A stretch of 64,000 nucleotides of DNA from Schaalia odontolytica (GCF_009730335.1 NZ_CP046315.1:1178001-1242000), one strand, 5' to 3'; shown: positions 47,059-56,430, numbered from the stretch's first letter. Notes: generated by a model from the sequence alone, not told the origin. Numbers and translations are program-made.

Positions 47059-47469
47059 TCAGCCCTTCGGCAGCGTGGCCGGCGGGACGTGCATCATGAT
47101 CTCGATGGAGTCCATGAACTGGCACATCGACTTGTTGAACTTCTCGTAGTCGGTGGTCTGGAATTCCTCGTTGACCCGGCCGATCGCGACGTTGACGAAC
47201 GGCTTTTGGTTGAAGAACGTCAGCATGATCGGCGCCTTGAGGATGGGGGACATGCCTCGGATCATGACGCTGGAAGCCTCGTGAATGGCCAGCAGATCCT
47301 CGGGCGCGGACAAATGGAGGGGCTCGCCGTCGACCTGCACTTCGGCGTCCTCGATGTAGGGGTAGACCCCACGCACGCCCTGGGTCAGTTTCTCCCACGG
47401 CACGCGGTACGTGAGGTTGAAGCTGGATCGGATCCAGCCCGGTTCTTCGGTGAGACCTGCCAGCAGCAT
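47059..47469 (-). CDS. Unknown protein, paralogue of its downstream neighbour
   Basis: 136 residues from ATG 47469, 6 nt after GAAGGA. It consists only of the domain shared with the 215-residue neighbour: a predicted alpha/beta fold with FNLTYRVPWEKLTQGV, VDGEPLHLSAPEDLL, FFNQKPFVNVAIG and DYEKFNKSMCQFMDSIE. There are no membrane or catalytic motifs that I can name. Tandem paralogues in one operon often form heteromers; that is an inference. Confidence 0.8.
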   Translation of the reverse strand: MLLAGLTEEPGWIRSSFNLTYRVPWEKLTQGVRGVYPYIEDAEVQVDGEPLHLSAPEDLLAIHEASSVMIRGMSPILKAPIMLTFFNQKPFVNVAIGRVNEEFQTTDYEKFNKSMCQFMDSIEIMMHVPPATLPKG

Positions 47470-47551
47470 GGGGAATCCTTCGAGTCATTGAGGATGTCTG
47501 TGTGGTCGGCATCCTATCAGAGCGGTTGGCTCGCCCAGCATGAGGGAATCG

Positions 47552-47908
47552 TCAGCGCGCGGCGTCGATTGCCGCCTTCGCTGTCTTCAGGTCGACGCCG
47601 GTACGGTCCCGGTAGGCCTTGATGGCGTTGAGGACCCTGCCCTCGGCGATCATCTGGAGTTCGGCGGCGCTCAGCTCCGGGAACGAGGCCGTGGTCGGGT
47701 TGGGTGCACCGGCTGGGAAGGCAGGAACTGAGGCCTGCGGTACTGCCGCCTCGGGAGAGGGGAAGGATGATCCGGCGAGGGCCGCGACCCCGGCGTCCGC
47801 GTAGGCGGCGCGCAGTCGCGCCTCGAGGGTCGCGACCTGTTCCTTGAGTCGCTGGTTCTCGGCGCGCAGCTCCTCGATTTCGGATGCCTGACCAAACCAC
47901 TTACCCAC
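47552..47908 (-). CDS. Small coiled-coil protein with bL12 C-terminal-like domain
   Basis: 118 residues from GTG 47908, six nt after AGGAGG; the frame is open to 47947 but without such a site. Residues 10-45 form a heptad coiled coil (ASEIEELRAENQRLKEQVATLEARL). A Pro/Ala linker follows. The last 35 residues (VLNAIKAYRDRTGVDLKTAKAAIDAAR) resemble the C-terminal domain of ribosomal protein bL12, IKxxRxxTGxxLKxAKxxVD. It heads the five-gene block; TAGGAT (complement 47946-47951) may be the -10 element. Confidence 0.78.
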   Translation of the reverse strand: MGKWFGQASEIEELRAENQRLKEQVATLEARLRAAYADAGVAALAGSSFPSPEAAVPQASVPAFPAGAPNPTTASFPELSAAELQMIAEGRVLNAIKAYRDRTGVDLKTAKAAIDAAR

Positions 47909-48140
47909 GTGTTGCCTCCTGAAATAGATCATCGTGAAGGCTTTCATCCTACCTGTCTTCGCCGGCGCGCTGACGACGAGCTCCCCGCGGAGAATGTGTA
48001 GGTTCGGGGGTACCCCGCCCCGGCCTCGTCAATGACGACGCGCGGACTGTGCGCGACAACGCGCCGTGACCGGCGGAACAAGCCGCCCGCCGTGCCTGGC
48101 CCGGTAAAATAGCGAAGACACTGCGAGCAGCGGAGGAAAC

Positions 48141-49811
48141 ATGGCAGGCGAATCGTTCTTCGGGCAAGACCCCACCCACGAGGACCAGCAGGGCGGCATC
48201 CCGGCCGACCTGATCCCGTACCTGGAAGCGGCCGACGAGGTCGAGGACACCGAGGCGGGGGAGGGCACCGACCCTCAGGCTGAGGAGAGCGAACGCGAGG
48301 CCGCGCTGCGCGCCCTCGTCGAGCACTCGCTGCTGGTGGGCCCCGACCCCTCCGTCCTCGCCGAGATTGAGGGTGAGGTGGACGAGGACTTCGCCGACGA
48401 CGCCGTCGAGGCACGCGACGAGCGCGCCTCCCACGAGGCCGCGCTGGCGAAGGCCGAGGAGGACGTTGCGCTGGATGCCCGCGTGCAGGAGATCTACCAG
48501 TCCATCGTCGCGCGCGCACCCGAGCACGACATTGATCCCACGCTCGATCGCGTGACGCTCGCCTTGGACATCCTGGGCGACCCGCAGAACTCCTACCCGT
48601 CGATCCACATCACGGGTACGAACGGCAAGACCTCCACGTCGCGCATGATCGACTCGCTCCTTACTGCTTTCGGCATGAAGACGGGCCGCTTCACGAGCCC
48701 GCACCTGCTCGACGTGCGCGAACGCATCTCGCTCGAGGGCCACCCGATCACGCGCGAGGGCTTCGTGCGCGCATGGGAGGACATCGAGCCATACGTCGGC
48801 ATGGTGGACGAGCGCAGCGCGCAGGAGGGCGGCCCTCGCCTGTCCTTCTTCGAGGTGTTCACGATCATGGCGTACGCGGCCTTCGCCGACTATCCGGTCG
48901 ACGCCGCCGTCGTCGAGGTCGGCATGGGCGGGCGCTGGGACGCCACGAACGTCATCGACGCGGGCGTCTCCGTTATCACCCCGATCGCCTTGGACCACAC
49001 GAAGTGGCTCGGCTCCACGATCGAGGAAATCGCGCGCGAAAAAGCCGGCATCATCAAGCCCGGCCAGGTCGTCGTCATCATGGCGCAGGAGGAGGAAGTC
49101 CTCGACATCCTCCTCGAGCAGGCGCGCTCCGTCGACGCGATCGCCCGCGTCGAGGGCCGCGACTTCGAGGTCGTGGATCGTCAGATGGGCGTCGGCGGCC
49201 AGATGGTCACGATCCGCACGCCCTCCGCGGTCTACGAGGACGTGTTCGTCCCGCTGTTCGGCCAGTATCAGGCGCACAACGCGGCGGCGGCCCTCGTCGC
49301 CGTCGAGGCCTTCATGGGTGGACGCGGCCTGGACGGCCGCATCGTCGAGCAGGGCCTCATGAACGCCTCCAGCCCGGGACGCATGCAGGTCGTGCGTCAT
49401 TCGCCCACGATCATCGTGGACGCCGCGCACAACCCCGCGGGTGCGGCCACCCTGCGCGAGGCCGTGGAATCCTCCTTTGGGTTCGCGCGGATCGCGGGCG
49501 TGTACGCGGCGATGGGGGACAAAGACGTCGAGGGCGTCCTGTCCGAGGTCGAACCCTTCATCGATCACCTCGTCGTCACGCAGATGCCGGGCGAGCGCGC
49601 GGCTGACATCGCGCGTCTGGCCGAGATCGCTGAGGAGGTCTTCGGTCCTGACCGGGTAGACGTGCGCGAGTCGCTGGCCGACGCGGTCGATCGTGCAGCC
49701 GAGATCGCCGAGGCCGGGGCCGAGCCTGCGGATCGTAGCGGAGTTCTCGTGTTTGGCTCGGTCATGCTCGCCGGGGAAATGCTGGCCCTCGCCGGTCACA
49801 GCCCCCGCTAG
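48141..49811 (+). CDS. folC: Bifunctional folylpolyglutamate synthase/dihydrofolate synthase, with acidic N-terminal extension
   Basis: Adds glutamate to folates and makes dihydrofolate from dihydropteroate; a Mur-ligase-fold enzyme. The ATG at 48141 follows GGAGG. 556 residues, about 110 more than most FolC: the first 110 are strongly acidic and Ala/Glu/Asp-rich without an obvious fold. The core starts near 115 (IYQSIVARAPEHDIDPTLDRV). P-loop TGTNGKTS at 158-165, then FTSPHLLDVRERI and DAAHNPAG. The start is supported by its ribosome site; an internal start would not have one. Confidence 0.95.
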   Translation: MAGESFFGQDPTHEDQQGGIPADLIPYLEAADEVEDTEAGEGTDPQAEESEREAALRALVEHSLLVGPDPSVLAEIEGEVDEDFADDAVEARDERASHEAALAKAEEDVALDARVQEIYQSIVARAPEHDIDPTLDRVTLALDILGDPQNSYPSIHITGTNGKTSTSRMIDSLLTAFGMKTGRFTSPHLLDVRERISLEGHPITREGFVRAWEDIEPYVGMVDERSAQEGGPRLSFFEVFTIMAYAAFADYPVDAAVVEVGMGGRWDATNVIDAGVSVITPIALDHTKWLGSTIEEIAREKAGIIKPGQVVVIMAQEEEVLDILLEQARSVDAIARVEGRDFEVVDRQMGVGGQMVTIRTPSAVYEDVFVPLFGQYQAHNAAAALVAVEAFMGGRGLDGRIVEQGLMNASSPGRMQVVRHSPTIIVDAAHNPAGAATLREAVESSFGFARIAGVYAAMGDKDVEGVLSEVEPFIDHLVVTQMPGERAADIARLAEIAEEVFGPDRVDVRESLADAVDRAAEIAEAGAEPADRSGVLVFGSVMLAGEMLALAGHSPR

Positions 49812-49818
49812 GATGGAA

Positions 49819-49860
49819 CCCAACCAGAGCGGCCGCATCGTGGCGGCCGCCACGGTTGGG
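49819..49860 (+). terminator. Hairpin after folC
   Basis: A two-part stem: CCCAACC/GGTTGGG (49819-49825, 49854-49860) and CGGCCGC/GCGGCCG inside, then ATTTCG. Located 8 bp after the folC stop. Supports a new transcription unit at dhaK. Confidence 0.65.
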
Positions 49861-49930
49861 ATTTCGTGCTCAAAGGTGGCACGATTGATCACGCATACAA
49901 GTACAGATGAGCAATGTGCAAGGAGGCATT

Positions 49931-50923
49931 ATGAAGAAGCTCGTCAATGACGTCCACGCCGTCGTCCGCGAAACCCTCGAAGGTTTCGCCCTGGCCCACC
50001 CCGACCTCGTCGATGTCCATTACTCGCCCGACTTCGTGACCCGTCACGTCCCCAAGGCTGAGGGCAAGGTAGGCCTCGTCTCCGGTGGTGGATCCGGACA
50101 CGAGCCCCTGCACGCGGGCTTCGTCGGCGAAGGCATGCTGGATGCGGCCGTGCCCGGCGCGGTCTTTACCTCGCCCACCCCCGACCCGATCCTGGAGGCC
50201 ACGAAGGCCGCCGACCACGGCGCGGGCGTGCTGCACATCGTCAAGAACTACACGGGCGACGTCCTCAACTTTGAGACCGCCGCCGAGCTGGCCGACATGG
50301 AGGACATCAAGGTTTCGTCGGTCGTCGTCAACGACGACGTGGCCGTCGAGGACTCCCTCTACACGGCGGGGCGTCGCGGCGTCGCCGGAACGATCTTCGT
50401 GGAGAAGATCGCGGGTGCTGCCGCCGAGCGCGGCGACTCCCTGGAGGAGGTTACCCGCATTGCCACCAAGGTCAACGACCAGACCCGCTCCATGGGCCTG
50501 GCCCTGGGCCCCTGCACGGTGCCCCACGCCGGCAAGCCCTCCTTCGACCTGGGCGAGGATGAGATTGAGCTGGGCATCGGCATCCACGGCGAGCCCGGAT
50601 ACCGCCGCGGTGCCATGGAGACCGCGGACAGTCTCGTCGCCGAACTCTACGAGCGCGTGCGCGAAGACCTGGGCCTCGCCGAAGGCGAGCGCGTCGTGGC
50701 CCTCGTCAACGGCATGGGCGGCACCCCCGTCTCCGAGCTCTACATCTGCTTCCGCGCCCTCGCCGCCCTGCTGAAGAAGGACGGCATCAAGATTGCCCGC
50801 CAGATGGTCGGCAACTACGTCACCAGCCTGGAGATGCCCGGAGTCTCCGTGACCCTCATGCGCGCCGACGACGAGCTCCTCGAGCTCTTCGATGCGCCCG
50901 TGAACACGGTCGCCTGGAAGTAA
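49931..50923 (+). CDS. dhaK: Dihydroxyacetone kinase subunit DhaK
   Basis: Binds dihydroxyacetone and receives phosphate from DhaL to make dihydroxyacetone phosphate. 330 residues; the ATG at 49931 follows AAGGAGG. Signatures GGGSGHEPLHAGFVGEGMLDAAVPG, VKNYTGDVLNFETA, and the substrate histidine in GIHGEPGYRR that covalently holds dihydroxyacetone. It begins a dhaKLM operon; dhaL follows after 28 bp. Confidence 0.97.
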   Translation: MKKLVNDVHAVVRETLEGFALAHPDLVDVHYSPDFVTRHVPKAEGKVGLVSGGGSGHEPLHAGFVGEGMLDAAVPGAVFTSPTPDPILEATKAADHGAGVLHIVKNYTGDVLNFETAAELADMEDIKVSSVVVNDDVAVEDSLYTAGRRGVAGTIFVEKIAGAAAERGDSLEEVTRIATKVNDQTRSMGLALGPCTVPHAGKPSFDLGEDEIELGIGIHGEPGYRRGAMETADSLVAELYERVREDLGLAEGERVVALVNGMGGTPVSELYICFRALAALLKKDGIKIARQMVGNYVTSLEMPGVSVTLMRADDELLELFDAPVNTVAWK

Positions 50924-50951
50924 GCAACGAGGCAGGACAAGGAGAAACACG

Positions 50952-51593
50952 ATGAGCCTAGATGCAGCGTGGGCACGCCGGTGGATCGAACTGGCAGCGG
51001 CCGATGTGGCCGAACAGCGGGACTACCTGGTGGACCTGGACCGAGCCATCGGAGATGGCGACCACGGCGAGAACATGGACCGCGGCTTCAAGGCCGCCGT
51101 CGAGGCCCTGGGCCAGGCCCAGCCGGGCAGCGTCGCCGAGGTACTCAAGACGGTTGCCAAGACCCTCATGTCCACGGTCGGCGGCGCCGCCGGGCCCCTG
51201 TACGGGACCGCGTTCCTGCGCGCATCGAAGGCCGCCGGTGACGGTGAACTCGACGGCGCGGGCGTGGCAGCGGTAATCGCGGGCGCGCTCGATGGAATCC
51301 AGGCGCGAGGCAAGGCCACCACGGGCGAAAAGACCATGGTGGACGCGTGGACTCCGGCCCTCGAGGCCGCCCGCGCGGCCGCCGAGTCCGGTAGCGATGG
51401 CGCAGCCGTCCTCGAGGCCGCTGCCACCGCCGCCGAGGCCGGAGCCGCCGCGACGGAACCCCTGCGGGCCACGAAGGGACGCGCCTCCTACCTGGGCGAA
51501 CGCTCCATCGGACACCTCGACCCGGGCGCCGTGTCCACCTCCCTCATCCTGCGCGCCGCCGTGCGCGCGGCGGGCGAGGCCGGCGCAGCATGA
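50952..51593 (+). CDS. dhaL: Dihydroxyacetone kinase ADP-binding subunit DhaL
   Basis: Carries ADP as a tightly bound cofactor that is rephosphorylated by DhaM and passes phosphate to the sugar. 213 residues; ATG 50952 after AAGGAGA. The metal/nucleotide site AIGDGDHGENM (about 33-43) and the glycine-rich GGAAGPLYGTAF, then KTMVDAWTPALEA. Its stop overlaps the dhaM start (ATGA). Confidence 0.97.
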   Translation: MSLDAAWARRWIELAAADVAEQRDYLVDLDRAIGDGDHGENMDRGFKAAVEALGQAQPGSVAEVLKTVAKTLMSTVGGAAGPLYGTAFLRASKAAGDGELDGAGVAAVIAGALDGIQARGKATTGEKTMVDAWTPALEAARAAAESGSDGAAVLEAAATAAEAGAAATEPLRATKGRASYLGERSIGHLDPGAVSTSLILRAAVRAAGEAGAA

Positions 51594-52348
51594 GCGTGCG
51601 CGTCTCCTTCGTCATCGTCTCCCACTCGGCCTCCCTGGCCAAAGGAGTCTGCGAGCTGGCCGCCCAGATGGCCCCCGACGTGCACTTTGAGGCCGCCGGG
51701 GGCACGGACGACGGCCGCATCGGCACCTCCTACGACCTCGTCGAGACGGCCCTCGAGGCCGCCCTTGCTGCCGTGGACGGGGAGGGAAGCGGCGTCATCG
51801 TCCTGACCGACCTCGGCTCGGCCACGATGACCGTCGAATCCGTCATCGACATGAGCGACGAGCCCGAGCGCGTGCGCTTCGTCGACACCTGCCTCGTCGA
51901 AGGAGCCGTCGCCTCCTCCGTGCGGGCCCAGCTCGGCGAAGACCTCGACCAGGTCGCCGATGTCGCAGCCGCCCTGGCCCCCCGCGTGGACGACGTGCCC
52001 GCCCAGGAGGCGCCCAGACCCGCTCCCGCGAAGCTCAGCGGGGCAGGGGGAGGGTCCCCGGCCTCGTCGATGTGGGCGCAGGGGGACGCGGTCGTTGCAG
52101 ACCCCGTCGGCCTGCACGCGCGACCCGCCGCCGCCTTCGTGCGCCTGGCGGGCACCTTCGACGCCGAGGTCACCGTCAACGGGGCGGACGGCGGGTCGGT
52201 CCTGGAGCTCATGGCCCTGGGTATTACCCAAGGTCAGAGCGTCCACATTGAGGCCAATGGGGCAGACGCCACAGCGGCGGTTGCGGCCCTGACAGATATG
52301 CTGGAAAGCGCAACTGAGCAACCCTCATCATCAAAGGAGACAATGTGA
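51590..52348 (+). CDS. dhaM: PTS-dependent dihydroxyacetone kinase phosphotransferase subunit DhaM
   Basis: Takes phosphate from the PTS and gives it to ADP on DhaL. 252 residues: an N-terminal EIIA-Man-like domain with the phospho-histidine in IVSHSASLAKG (about residue 12) and a C-terminal HPr-like domain (about 160-250) with GLHARPAA. The EI-like third domain found in E. coli DhaM is absent, so a separate enzyme I must supply phosphate. It is coupled to dhaL and overlaps ndk as GTGA. Confidence 0.95.
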   Translation: MSVRVSFVIVSHSASLAKGVCELAAQMAPDVHFEAAGGTDDGRIGTSYDLVETALEAALAAVDGEGSGVIVLTDLGSATMTVESVIDMSDEPERVRFVDTCLVEGAVASSVRAQLGEDLDQVADVAAALAPRVDDVPAQEAPRPAPAKLSGAGGGSPASSMWAQGDAVVADPVGLHARPAAAFVRLAGTFDAEVTVNGADGGSVLELMALGITQGQSVHIEANGADATAAVAALTDMLESATEQPSSSKETM

Positions 52349-52815
52349 GCGCTAAGAGTGTTCTGCTGGAGCCCCAGCACCTTCTCGACCCCACCCTGGA
52401 GCACACCCTCATCGTCGTGAAGCCCGACGGCTACGCCCGCGGTCTGACCGGTGAGATCCTGCGCCGCATCGAGGCCAAGGGCTACACGATCAAGGGCCTC
52501 AAGCTCATGATCGCCTCCCGCGAGCTGCTCGCCGAGCACTACGCCGACCACAAGGACAAGCCCTTCTTCGAGGGCCTCCTGGAGTTCATGAGCTCCGGCC
52601 CGGTCGTCGCCATCATCGTCGAAGGCCAGCGCGTCGTCGAGGGCATGCGCGTCCTCATGGGCTCGACCGACCCGACGACGGCCCCTGCGGGCACGATCCG
52701 CGGTGACCTGGGTCGCGCATGGAACAGCCCCCACATGGAGAACCTGATCCACGGCTCGGACTCTGTGGACAACGCAACGCGCGAAATCTCCCTGTGGTTC
52801 CCTGAGATTTACTGA
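52345..52815 (+). CDS. ndk: Nucleoside diphosphate kinase
   Basis: Balances NTP pools by phosphotransfer through a histidine. 156 residues from GTG 52345, after AAAGGAGA, with about 18 residues more than typical at the N-terminus. TLIVVKPDGYARG near the start, and the catalytic histidine in NLIHGSDS near the end. Coupled to dhaM, an unusual partner that may only reflect operon compaction. Confidence 0.96.
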   Translation: MSAKSVLLEPQHLLDPTLEHTLIVVKPDGYARGLTGEILRRIEAKGYTIKGLKLMIASRELLAEHYADHKDKPFFEGLLEFMSSGPVVAIIVEGQRVVEGMRVLMGSTDPTTAPAGTIRGDLGRAWNSPHMENLIHGSDSVDNATREISLWFPEIY

Positions 52816-52835
52816 CTCGCGGCTAACCTGCAAGG

Positions 52836-55800
52836 GTGTACCTCAAGAACCTGACGCTGCGGGGCTTTAAGTCCTTCGCCAGTGCGACCACGCTCGTCCT
52901 CCAACCGGGCATCACGTGCGTCGTCGGCCCCAACGGGTCGGGTAAATCCAACGTCGTCGACGCGCTCGCCTGGGTCATGGGCGAGCAGGGTGCCCGCGCG
53001 CTGCGCGGCGGGCAAATGGCGGACGTGATTTTCGCGGGGACATCTGGGCGCGCGGCGTTGGGGCGCGCCCAGGTGGACCTGACGATCGATAACACTGACG
53101 GGTTGCTCGACATCGAGTATTCCGAGGTGACGATCAGCCGCACCCTGTTCCGCGGGGGCGGCTCCGAATACTCCATTAACGGCACTCCGGCGAGGCTGCT
53201 GGACGTGCAGGAGCTCCTCTCCGACACGGGCATGGGCCGTCAGATGCACGTCATCGTCGGCCAGGGACAGCTCGACGCGATTCTGTCCTCTACGCCCGAG
53301 GAGCGTCGCGGGTTCATCGAAGAGGCCGCGGGAGTCCTCAAGCATCGCCGGCGTAAGGAACGCGCGCTCAAGAAGCTGGCCGACATGGACGCGAACCTCG
53401 TGCGCGTCCTGGACCTGACCAACGAGATTCACCGCCAGCTGGGTCCCCTGGCCCGCCAGGCGCGGGTTGCTCGTCGCGCGTCCCTCATTCAGGCGCGCGT
53501 ACGCGACGCGAAGGCCCGCCTGCTCGCCGACGACCTCGCGTCGGCTCTGTCGAAGCTGTCCGTGCTCGAGGCTTCGGACGAGTCTGCCGCCGCGCGCCGG
53601 TCGTCACTCGAGGAGCAGATTGCTGCCGCGCGCGCCGAACTCGCGCGCCTGGAGGATGCGGAACGCGCGTCCTCGCCCGCGCTTGAGCAGGCATCCTCCG
53701 ACTGGCAGGCGCTCACCACGATCACCGAACGCCTGCGCGGCACGCTCATGGCTGCGACTCAGAAGGTTGCGTTGCGGGCGACCCCCGAGCTGCCACCGGG
53801 CGGCGAGGATCCCAACGTGCTCGACGAGCGCGCCCGCGTCGCCGGCGCCGAGGACGCAGCCCTGGCCGGCCAGGTCGAAGCCGCGCGCTCCGCACTGACG
53901 TCCGCGACTCGTGCGCGCGAGGCCGCCGAGGACGCCGACGATTCCGCGTCCCGCGAGCTTGCCCGCGTCAACCGCGTCATCGCCGATCACCGCGAGAAGG
54001 TCGCGCGCCTGACGGGGGACGCCTCCACTGCCGCTTCTCGCTTGGAGGCCGCGATTGCCGAGGCCGACCGCGCGTGGAGCGCATACCGCGCGGCTCAGGA
54101 GCGTGCCGAGGCCGCCGAGAAGGCCGTGCCCGCTTCGTCTGTGGGCTCCGTTGGCGTGGACGCTTCTGTCGCTGAGGGAGCCACGCCCGAGGAAGAAGCA
54201 GACGGGGGAGCGGCCCGCGCGCACGCCGAGGCCTCAGCCCGGCGCGACGCCGCACGCGCCCGCATGGACGAGCTGCTCGGCGTCGAGCGCGAGGCCCGAG
54301 CCGACCGCGCGCGCTGGGAGGCGCGTCGTGACGCGCTCGAGCAGTTGCTGGCCCCCGAGGATGGCACCGCAGAGCTGCTGGGACGTCCCGGCGTGCTCGG
54401 CCAGGTCGCGCCCCTCCTGCACGTCACGCCTGGTTTCGAGGACGCCGTCGCCGCCGCGCTCGCCCCCTTCGCCGATGCCGTCGTCGTCGACTCCTTGGCC
54501 CGAGGCCTGGGCGAGCTGGACGCTGCCCGCGCGGCAGGGCGCTCGCTGCGGTTGGTTGTGGCATCTGATTCTTCCGGTCCTTCCGACGGTCCCGCGGATG
54601 GGATCAGCGAGGCCGTCCGCGCCGATCTGCCCGAGGGTGCGACGTGGCTTGCCAACGTCATCGCCTGCGAGGGGGCCGCAGCTCCGCTCGCGTCCCTGCT
54701 GGACGGGGTTGTCGCATGCTCCCTTGAGGCCGCCGCTGACGTGCTGGACGTGCCCGGCGTGCGCGCCGTTGTCACGTCGGGCGGCGACGTGCTGCGCTCG
54801 TGGTCGGTGGAGGGTGGCCGCCAGGCCTCCTCCGTGCTCTCCGTGCGCGCCGACTACGAGGAGGCGTGCGCGCAGGCCGAGGCCGCCCAAGCCCGCATGG
54901 CCGAGGTCTCCGAGCAGCTCAGCGAGGCAAACGCGAACCTGGACCGCTGCATCCGCGAGGCAAACGACGCCCTGAAGGCCCTGCGCGAGGAAGACGCGCA
55001 GCGCGCCAAGGAAGCCCAGGAGCTGGCCCGCGCCCAGTCGGCCGCGCAGGCCGCCCGAGCTGAGGCCGAGCGCGCCCACGACGTGGCACGCCGCGCCGAC
55101 GAGCAGGTCACGTGGGCCCGCGAGCAGGACGACGCCGCACGCGCACGCCTCGACGGCGCCGACACTGTCGGCCCGCCCGAATCCCTCGAAGACGCCCAGG
55201 CCCGCGCGGACGCAGCCTCCCGCGCCGCACGCGAGGCCCGCGAGGCCGAAAACGAGGCACGCCTATCACTGCGAGCCCTCGAAGAGCAATCGCGGCGTGC
55301 CGCCTCCCGCGCCCGCTCCCTGCGACAAGCAGCCGCCGCCGAGCGCGAGGAGCGCGCCCGTTACGCCCGGCGCGAGGCCGCGCGCAAGACGGAGCTGGCC
55401 ACGGCCTCGGACGTGGAGGCAGCCGCGCGCGTGGCCTTGGAGGCCGCAGAGCGAGCCCTGTCCCGGGCTGCCGCCGAGCGTGACCGCCTGAGTGAGCGGC
55501 GCTCCCAGGTCTCCCAGGAGGTCTCGGACGCCCGCCGCGCCCTGGACCGGCTGAGCGCGGAGCTGTCGGAGGCCACGGCCTCGGCCCACCAGGGGCAGAT
55601 CGCCGCCGAACAGACGCGCCTGCGCGTCGAGGACCTGCAGCGGCGCGCCCTCGAGGAGCTGTCCCTCGAACCCGAGCAGCTGCTCGCCGAGTTTGGCCCG
55701 GACACGCTGGTGCCGATGCTGCCGCTCGACCCCGACCAGGTTGAGAAGGCTGCGGCCGCCGAGCCGAGCGCGTACGTGCGCGCCGAGCAGGAGCGAGCGC

Positions 55801-56423
55801 TCGCCAAGGCGCAGAAGGATCTGGAGAAGCTGGGGCGTGTGAACCCGCTGGCGCTCGAGGAGCACGAGGCACTGGCATCGCGGCACAAGTTTCTTGTGGA
55901 CCAGGTCCAGGACCTCAAAGCTTCGAAAGCGGACCTGCTGCGCATCGTGCAAGACGTGGATCGCCTGGTGGAGGAGGCCTTCGCGTCGGCGTTCACCGAG
56001 ACGCGCGAGCAGTTCGAGCACGTGTTCGGCGTGCTGTTCCCGGGCGGCCAGGGCGAACTCGTGCTCACCGACCCGGACGACATGCTCACGACCGGCATCG
56101 AGATCGAGGCTCGGCCCGCGGGCAAGAAGGTGAAGCGCCTGTCGCTGCTGTCGGGCGGCGAGCGTTCCCTGGCCGCGATCGCGTTCCTGGTCGCGATCTT
56201 CAAGGCGCGCCCGTCCCCGTTCTACGTCATGGACGAGGTCGAGGCTGCCCTGGATGACATGAACCTGACACGCCTGCTGGCGATTTTCAAGGAGTTGCAG
56301 GAGACCTCGCAGCTGATTGTCATCACGCACCAGAAGCGCACGATGGAGATCGCGGACGCCCTCTACGGCGTCACGATGCGCGATGGCGTCACGACGGTGG
56401 TCTCCCAGCGCCTCGCGGACTAG
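52836..56423 (+). CDS. smc: Chromosome partition protein SMC
   Basis: Core ATPase of the condensin-like complex for chromosome folding and segregation; with ScpAB. 1195 residues from GTG 52836, with AAGG just upstream. Head: GPNGSGKSNVVDALAW (Walker A) and DQGQ-like QGQLDAI. Two long Ala/Arg/Glu-rich coiled coils surround a hinge near 520-670. The C-terminal head has LSGGERSLAAIAF and YVMDEVEAALDD (Walker B). The last 13 codons are copied imperfectly at 60116-60160. Full length and intact. Confidence 0.98.
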   Translation: MYLKNLTLRGFKSFASATTLVLQPGITCVVGPNGSGKSNVVDALAWVMGEQGARALRGGQMADVIFAGTSGRAALGRAQVDLTIDNTDGLLDIEYSEVTISRTLFRGGGSEYSINGTPARLLDVQELLSDTGMGRQMHVIVGQGQLDAILSSTPEERRGFIEEAAGVLKHRRRKERALKKLADMDANLVRVLDLTNEIHRQLGPLARQARVARRASLIQARVRDAKARLLADDLASALSKLSVLEASDESAAARRSSLEEQIAAARAELARLEDAERASSPALEQASSDWQALTTITERLRGTLMAATQKVALRATPELPPGGEDPNVLDERARVAGAEDAALAGQVEAARSALTSATRAREAAEDADDSASRELARVNRVIADHREKVARLTGDASTAASRLEAAIAEADRAWSAYRAAQERAEAAEKAVPASSVGSVGVDASVAEGATPEEEADGGAARAHAEASARRDAARARMDELLGVEREARADRARWEARRDALEQLLAPEDGTAELLGRPGVLGQVAPLLHVTPGFEDAVAAALAPFADAVVVDSLARGLGELDAARAAGRSLRLVVASDSSGPSDGPADGISEAVRADLPEGATWLANVIACEGAAAPLASLLDGVVACSLEAAADVLDVPGVRAVVTSGGDVLRSWSVEGGRQASSVLSVRADYEEACAQAEAAQARMAEVSEQLSEANANLDRCIREANDALKALREEDAQRAKEAQELARAQSAAQAARAEAERAHDVARRADEQVTWAREQDDAARARLDGADTVGPPESLEDAQARADAASRAAREAREAENEARLSLRALEEQSRRAASRARSLRQAAAAEREERARYARREAARKTELATASDVEAAARVALEAAERALSRAAAERDRLSERRSQVSQEVSDARRALDRLSAELSEATASAHQGQIAAEQTRLRVEDLQRRALEELSLEPEQLLAEFGPDTLVPMLPLDPDQVEKAAAAEPSAYVRAEQERALAKAQKDLEKLGRVNPLALEEHEALASRHKFLVDQVQDLKASKADLLRIVQDVDRLVEEAFASAFTETREQFEHVFGVLFPGGQGELVLTDPDDMLTTGIEIEARPAGKKVKRLSLLSGGERSLAAIAFLVAIFKARPSPFYVMDEVEAALDDMNLTRLLAIFKELQETSQLIVITHQKRTMEIADALYGVTMRDGVTTVVSQRLAD

Positions 56424-56430
56424 GGGAGTG
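56386..56430. repeat. Left copy of the smc 3'-end direct repeat
   Basis: The 45 bp covering the last 12 codons of smc, its stop and 7 bp after it match 60116-60160 at 38 of 45 positions. The run ACTAGGGGAGTG is identical in both. The pair flanks the accessory island of about 3.7 kb. This copy is the one in the intact smc gene. Confidence 0.9.
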
